NCBI GenBank assembly: GCA_902767455.1
Contig: CACXHH010000041.1
Coordinates: forward strand, 1-24,542
Length of the DNA: 24,542 bases
From: an uncultured Eubacteriales bacterium
GTDB taxonomy: Bacteria > Bacillota > Clostridia > Christensenellales > Borkfalkiaceae
Direction: 5' to 3'
Positions within the stretch are counted from its first letter, which is position 1. Each line of letters starts with the position of its first letter. The notes beneath the pieces are model-generated. The model was not told the DNA's origin. It worked only from the letters and a program-made list of their open reading frames with translations, and ran no database searches. Positions 21,601 to 24,542 of the stretch are shown here, piece by piece. The translations under genes and the position numbers were made by a program.

Positions 21601-24542
21601 GGCGGCGCTTACGAAGAAGGAAAGATGGATAACTACTACTATCTTTTAAATCTCGGCGGCGTTGACTATATGTTTATGGCTTTCGAAGTGGCGGTTCGTC
21701 CCGAAGTTGCCGAATGGGCGAACGGGGTAGTATCCGAAAATCCCGACCGCAAGGTAGTCGTTATATCTCACGTATTTATGGACAGTATGTTCGGGGATAT
21801 ATTGTCACCGACAGACTGTGGCGGCGCAACGAGTTATAAAAACGACGACGGCATGGAAGCAAACGAGTTCTGGGACACGTTCGTTTCCAAGCACGACAAT
21901 ATCGTAATGTATATCTGCGGTCACATGAACAACCAAAGGGCGCTTCACCGCTCCTTTGAAACGGCGAGCGGGCATTTCGTTCAGTCGCTCGAATTCGACT
22001 TTTCTCAAATAGAACGCCACTACGGAGCGCCCGGGATTATAGGCATGCTCGGTTTTAATTACGGAAGCAACAAGGTGAGCGTGAATACGTATGCAACGCA
22101 GCGCGGACAGTTCCTTATGGACGTAAATCAATACGAAATCGAATTCGACTATAAGACGGAATACCGCGTGGCGTTTGAGTCGGCTCAGGGCGCCGTCTGC
22201 GACCGTGTTTTAACGGCTGGCGCCGAGATAACCGCTCCCGCTTCTCCCGAAAACTATTCGGACGGCGAGTTAATTTACACGTTCGTCGGTTGGGAAGGCT
22301 ATACCGAAGGCATGACCGCCGATAAAAACTATACGTTTACGGCTATCTACGAAAAATCCGCCGCAAGTAGCGTTACGGCGTACGGCGAACAGACTATCGC
22401 CGAAAACGTACAAAGCGCAAAGGAAGCGCTCTTTGGCGGAAACGAAAACGCGTATATCGCGATCGCCGAAAACGTTGCGGCGGTCAATACGGTAACGACG
22501 GGCGAAAGCGTTTATAGCTCGCAGGATACGCTCGACGTATTCGGAAAGACCGTTCGCGCTTTCTACGCGGAAGGGGGAAAGCTTTACGTTCATATTCTGG
22601 CTCTCGGCTCGGCAAACTGCGTTATAGTAGGCGGGGAGATTAAAACTTATATCTTAGTTTCGGCGTTTGAAAAGGGCGTTGCCGAAGTCACCACGCCAAA
22701 AGACCTTAACCGCAGCAGATACGACTATATAACCGAAAAGAATTACGTCGCCGTCTACGAAGACGACGAGATCGCCTTCACCGCGAACGAAACGGAAACG
22801 GGCGAAAACGCGGTAGTCCTTTCCGACGGCAAATATCTTCTTATTAAAGTCACGTCGGCGCTGTCGAGAAACGTCGCTTCGATAGGCGTTGCCGCTATGA
22901 ACTTTGAAGGCGACTACGCTATATTCGAGCAGAACACCGTATCTTACGCCCGCGTTAAAATAACGTTAGTGGAAAAAACGAATATCGACGGCGACCTTTC
23001 CGACTGGAGCGAAGATATTCTCGCAACAGGCAAGACGCTCGTAGGCATCGACGACACTTCCGATAAACGCGTCACCTATTACGCCTATTTAGGGCGCGAC
23101 GGGCTGTATTTCGCCGCCGACGCTTACCACGAATTGTTGGTAAACAACAGCTGGACCTGGTTTGAAAACACTAATCTCGAAGTGTGTATAAACGGTAAAA
23201 ACGCAGATGGCGAGCTCAATTATCAGGTTTGGGTAACGGCGTTTTCCGAACGCACGCATGAGCTCGTAAACGGCGTTATCAAGACGGAAAAGACGGAAAA
23301 CGGTTACCATTCGATAGCCGAAGGCTTTATCGCCATGAAGGACCTTCCGCTCAACGCGCTGACGGGCGAACTCAGTATAGGGTTCGGCTGGAAAACTCCC
23401 GGCGACAATATCAAATACTACAATATCGCAAGCGGTTACGACTGGTGGTTCCCGTCGCGCAGAAGCGCGCACGAGATACGCGAATTGTACTTCGTCAACG
23501 CTTCGGGGCTCTGGCTGTATTCGTCGGTGCGCACCGTCAACAATATAATTCTCGACGGCGACTTCTCCGACTTCAACGAACAGGCTTTATCTCACGGAAT
23601 AAGCGTTGAATCGGCGGACGGAACTCTCGGTTACGACGTCGTGGCGCAGTACGTTCAAGGCAGCGGTATTTACGTCGGGCTGGTCGCAACGCACAGAACC
23701 AACCCGCACCCGAAGGACAATTACAGTTGGTATAATAACACCAACTTCGAGTTCTATATCGGCGGAAACCGTTACTATATAACGGCGCCCGGCGCCGCCG
23801 CAGGTAACGGGCTTTACGGAAGGAACGTCTATCTCGATCAGTCTTTCGATGAAGAAACCGGGCTTTGGACGACGACGATAGAATTTTTCATCCCCGATTC
23901 GGCGATGGGCTCGGTAACTTACGCAGACTACGTTCGTATGGGCTTCGCGTTCAGACCTACGGGCGAAAACGTGCTTCTCGAAGGGTATTCCGAGCCGACC
24001 GATTACTGGTGCAAGTACGGCTACTCGCCTAAGGATACCGAAACGCAGTTCTACGTTTACGACAGCGGTTTTTCGCTCACCGAAGCCGTGAGAAACGTTC
24101 CCGAAACTTGCACGGATTTGCTTTTAACGACCTTTACGGACGTTATGACGGGCGAAACTTTCGTCGTCGAGAGTATTCCCGAAAACCGCGACGAGCTCCA
24201 CTCATGGAAGACCGTGGTGACGAAGGAAGCTTCCTGCACGGAAGACGGCGAAGGACATTACGAGTGCGAACGCTGCAAAAAGACCGAAGCGTTCACGATC
24301 AAAGCGCTCGGGCACGATCTCGTTCATCACGACGGTAAAGAGCCGACCTGCACGGAAGGCGGCTTTAAGCCTTACGAAACGTGCACGCGTTGCGATTACA
24401 CGACTTACGAAGAAATAGAGCCGCTCAATCACGATCTCGTTCATCACGACGGCAAAGATGCGACCTGCACGGAAGGCGGCTTTAAGCCTTACGAAACGTG
24501 CACGCGTTGCGACTACACGACTTACGAAGAAATAGAGCCGCT
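18619..24542 (+). CDS. Very large exported metallophosphoesterase with carbohydrate-binding modules (3' end outside the window)
   Basis: The frame is open from 18619 to the window edge (1974 codons, no stop). The signal peptide is about 1-40, with cleavage near Ala-Arg-Ala. Domains in order: three tandem jelly-roll/DUF1080-like units (about 50-235, 238-424, 428-628), each with a WxGI..R / NWAG..IR core; a LamG-like domain (638-845); and a calcineurin-like phosphoesterase (888-1161) with Asp898-x-Gln900, Gly-Asp934, Gly-Asn966-His967-Asp968, His1051 and Gly-His1102-Met-Asn1104. Next come one InlB-like repeat (1182-1247), a linker, two CBM9-like domains (from about 1456 and 1648, each opening DGD.SD), and Cys-rich repeats from residue 1861. 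As in the other phosphoesterase here, DxQ and GHxN replace DxH and GHxH. GAAAGGAGA precedes the start; a nearer ATG at 18612 reads only 13 codons. The likely role is a surface enzyme acting on phosphorylated glycans. The anchor would lie beyond the edge. Confidence 0.88.
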   Translation, partial: MTKTHASENRVKVAAILFLSVALAITAFFGLSAIKEPTARAAHVAVDSWASYHGSTDVEFLDGAMKMTSDTNPGSVFFTERKFENYEAEAELKLVSGSWFGIMYRTDNNQKGFYQLGTGANGYHQLKRHLSKASGSGWDEVNIVKANEGYSPYTLGTHVNIKWKVVDNTITLYTKPEGQSEYFAEFTDVPLPKELSGGAGYVGFCMQYSEVVVYGVTIKDLDGDYVYASDFDKRSQKKAEWSVIRGAVTPTYADGVYSLAFTANPTVYGIGNVEFKNYEAEMEYSFTGNWAGIAIRTNGIHKALAYVDKRTANAKALIAYHQTKSGDGWGTAAAGTGSLSFNDDGFTRYTAGTRVRMKVTVQDNLADVCFKYVGVDEDYSTLFENIDLSTIFGGLLGYRGGVGICSPSSSTVSVYDFFVKDTDAGKTYYLPNTLNENGGTWAVTRGTATPENVEENGENILKIAPSANPTSYVLTGANWRNYVLETEFSFNANWAGVVIRANSTYKGIYGVNTTTQYFNQHQTASGDTWASNVIADRSVSSTYTLNDRIKLRITVNDGLITTQSMIVGKDDGWKTMFESFKMYDICAKNGTKGVLGEQGEVGFVTRTGTTMKVYAFNVTDTDTGYTYDYFAEEEAKETDVIDNYVNFDGNHVVETQNAMTQMPDTTEVWFRTSAKKRQTIINDFRYWQGLENGFTLDVLENGTLEYYETNGGENIPFDVFYYDSSTVYNTDFYLDVAGNFSDGQWHKAVIRRYYDEEKGLLTVELTVLTDNKIVASNSQTREIAPSKKALYEKNDGVFIVENRLQIGTYIQVRQNFEGDISEIRMWDHARSDEEIAQAIQSPIEEEGGLIYRLVPAGSTFAETVTSGSENELVMEEYEVWMNECVFGEADYRIAVLPDLQFINEGFEVTLRKYFIWIRENAEKLNIKLVISVGDLVNTCTPEQMFIISEAASLLDGVVPFMPVMGNHDYPTNGRDSMLFNEYFPYEKYAKYDYFGGAYEEGKMDNYYYLLNLGGVDYMFMAFEVAVRPEVAEWANGVVSENPDRKVVVISHVFMDSMFGDILSPTDCGGATSYKNDDGMEANEFWDTFVSKHDNIVMYICGHMNNQRALHRSFETASGHFVQSLEFDFSQIERHYGAPGIIGMLGFNYGSNKVSVNTYATQRGQFLMDVNQYEIEFDYKTEYRVAFESAQGAVCDRVLTAGAEITAPASPENYSDGELIYTFVGWEGYTEGMTADKNYTFTAIYEKSAASSVTAYGEQTIAENVQSAKEALFGGNENAYIAIAENVAAVNTVTTGESVYSSQDTLDVFGKTVRAFYAEGGKLYVHILALGSANCVIVGGEIKTYILVSAFEKGVAEVTTPKDLNRSRYDYITEKNYVAVYEDDEIAFTANETETGENAVVLSDGKYLLIKVTSALSRNVASIGVAAMNFEGDYAIFEQNTVSYARVKITLVEKTNIDGDLSDWSEDILATGKTLVGIDDTSDKRVTYYAYLGRDGLYFAADAYHELLVNNSWTWFENTNLEVCINGKNADGELNYQVWVTAFSERTHELVNGVIKTEKTENGYHSIAEGFIAMKDLPLNALTGELSIGFGWKTPGDNIKYYNIASGYDWWFPSRRSAHEIRELYFVNASGLWLYSSVRTVNNIILDGDFSDFNEQALSHGISVESADGTLGYDVVAQYVQGSGIYVGLVATHRTNPHPKDNYSWYNNTNFEFYIGGNRYYITAPGAAAGNGLYGRNVYLDQSFDEETGLWTTTIEFFIPDSAMGSVTYADYVRMGFAFRPTGENVLLEGYSEPTDYWCKYGYSPKDTETQFYVYDSGFSLTEAVRNVPETCTDLLLTTFTDVMTGETFVVESIPENRDELHSWKTVVTKEASCTEDGEGHYECERCKKTEAFTIKALGHDLVHHDGKEPTCTEGGFKPYETCTRCDYTTYEEIEPLNHDLVHHDGKDATCTEGGFKPYETCTRCDYTTYEEIEP
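24199..24542 (+). repeat. Tandem 39-codon Cys-rich repeats, continuing past the window
   Basis: Two almost identical 117-nt units start at 24313 and 24430 (the second is cut after 113 nt). They encode HDLVHHDGK followed by CTEGGFKPYETCTRCDYT. A diverged 114-nt unit precedes them at 24199-24312 (HSWKTVV, CTEDGEGHYECERCKKT). Each unit has one lone Cys and a later Cys-x2-Cys. This repeat type is common near the C-terminus of Clostridia surface proteins, so the array probably leads to a wall or membrane anchor outside the window. Confidence 0.9.

Overview
The window looks like part of the chromosome of a strictly anaerobic, low-to-moderate GC Gram-positive bacterium, most likely an uncultured gut member of the Bacillota (Clostridia). 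The clues are strong AGGAGG-type ribosome binding sites, sigma-A promoters with 16-17 nt spacers, a glycyl radical enzyme with its activase, a rubredoxin domain, lipoproteins and InlB/Listeria-Bacteroides-type repeats. A finer placement cannot be supported from the sequence alone. No tRNA, rRNA, transposase, phage gene or CRISPR array is visible.

Region 1 (1-10452) is a secreted-protein operon. It opens with an array of small hairpins, cut by the window edge, and a hairpin-rich leader. Three genes follow with gaps of 15 and 19 nt: a 276-aa lipoprotein with one jelly-roll domain, a 2535-aa lipoprotein alternating about 18 InlB-like repeats with six jelly-roll domains, and a 581-aa exported LamG plus metallophosphoesterase protein. 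A strong terminator closes the operon.

Region 2 (10481-13420) has two divergent units. On the minus strand is a cytoplasmic GH1 beta-glucosidase with its own terminator, two candidate promoters and a 35-nt inverted repeat at the predicted start of transcription. On the plus strand, an extended -10 promoter drives a 55-aa single-span membrane protein and a metallo-beta-lactamase-fold hydrolase fused to a rubredoxin. The hydrolase motifs and their spacing match AHL lactonase AiiA rather than flavodiiron proteins.

Region 3 (13454-17606) is a likely operon: a consensus promoter, a radical-SAM activase with one auxiliary Fe-S motif, a 740-aa glycyl radical enzyme whose active-site Cys lies in Gly-Cys-Asn-Trp instead of Gly-Cys-Val-Glu, and an aldo/keto reductase. 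My inference is radical chemistry on a small substrate that yields a carbonyl compound, which the reductase then reduces. The substrate is unknown.

Region 4 (17572-24542) has an AraC-family regulator divergent from a very large exported protein. That protein is open at the right edge, with 1974 codons visible. It carries three tandem jelly-roll domains, a LamG domain, a metallophosphoesterase domain, one InlB-like repeat, two CBM9-like domains and Cys-rich 39-residue repeats. It shares LamG, phosphoesterase and InlB modules with region 1, so the window holds two related surface-protein loci around a carbohydrate/fermentation core. Both phosphoesterase domains lack the same two metal-site histidines.
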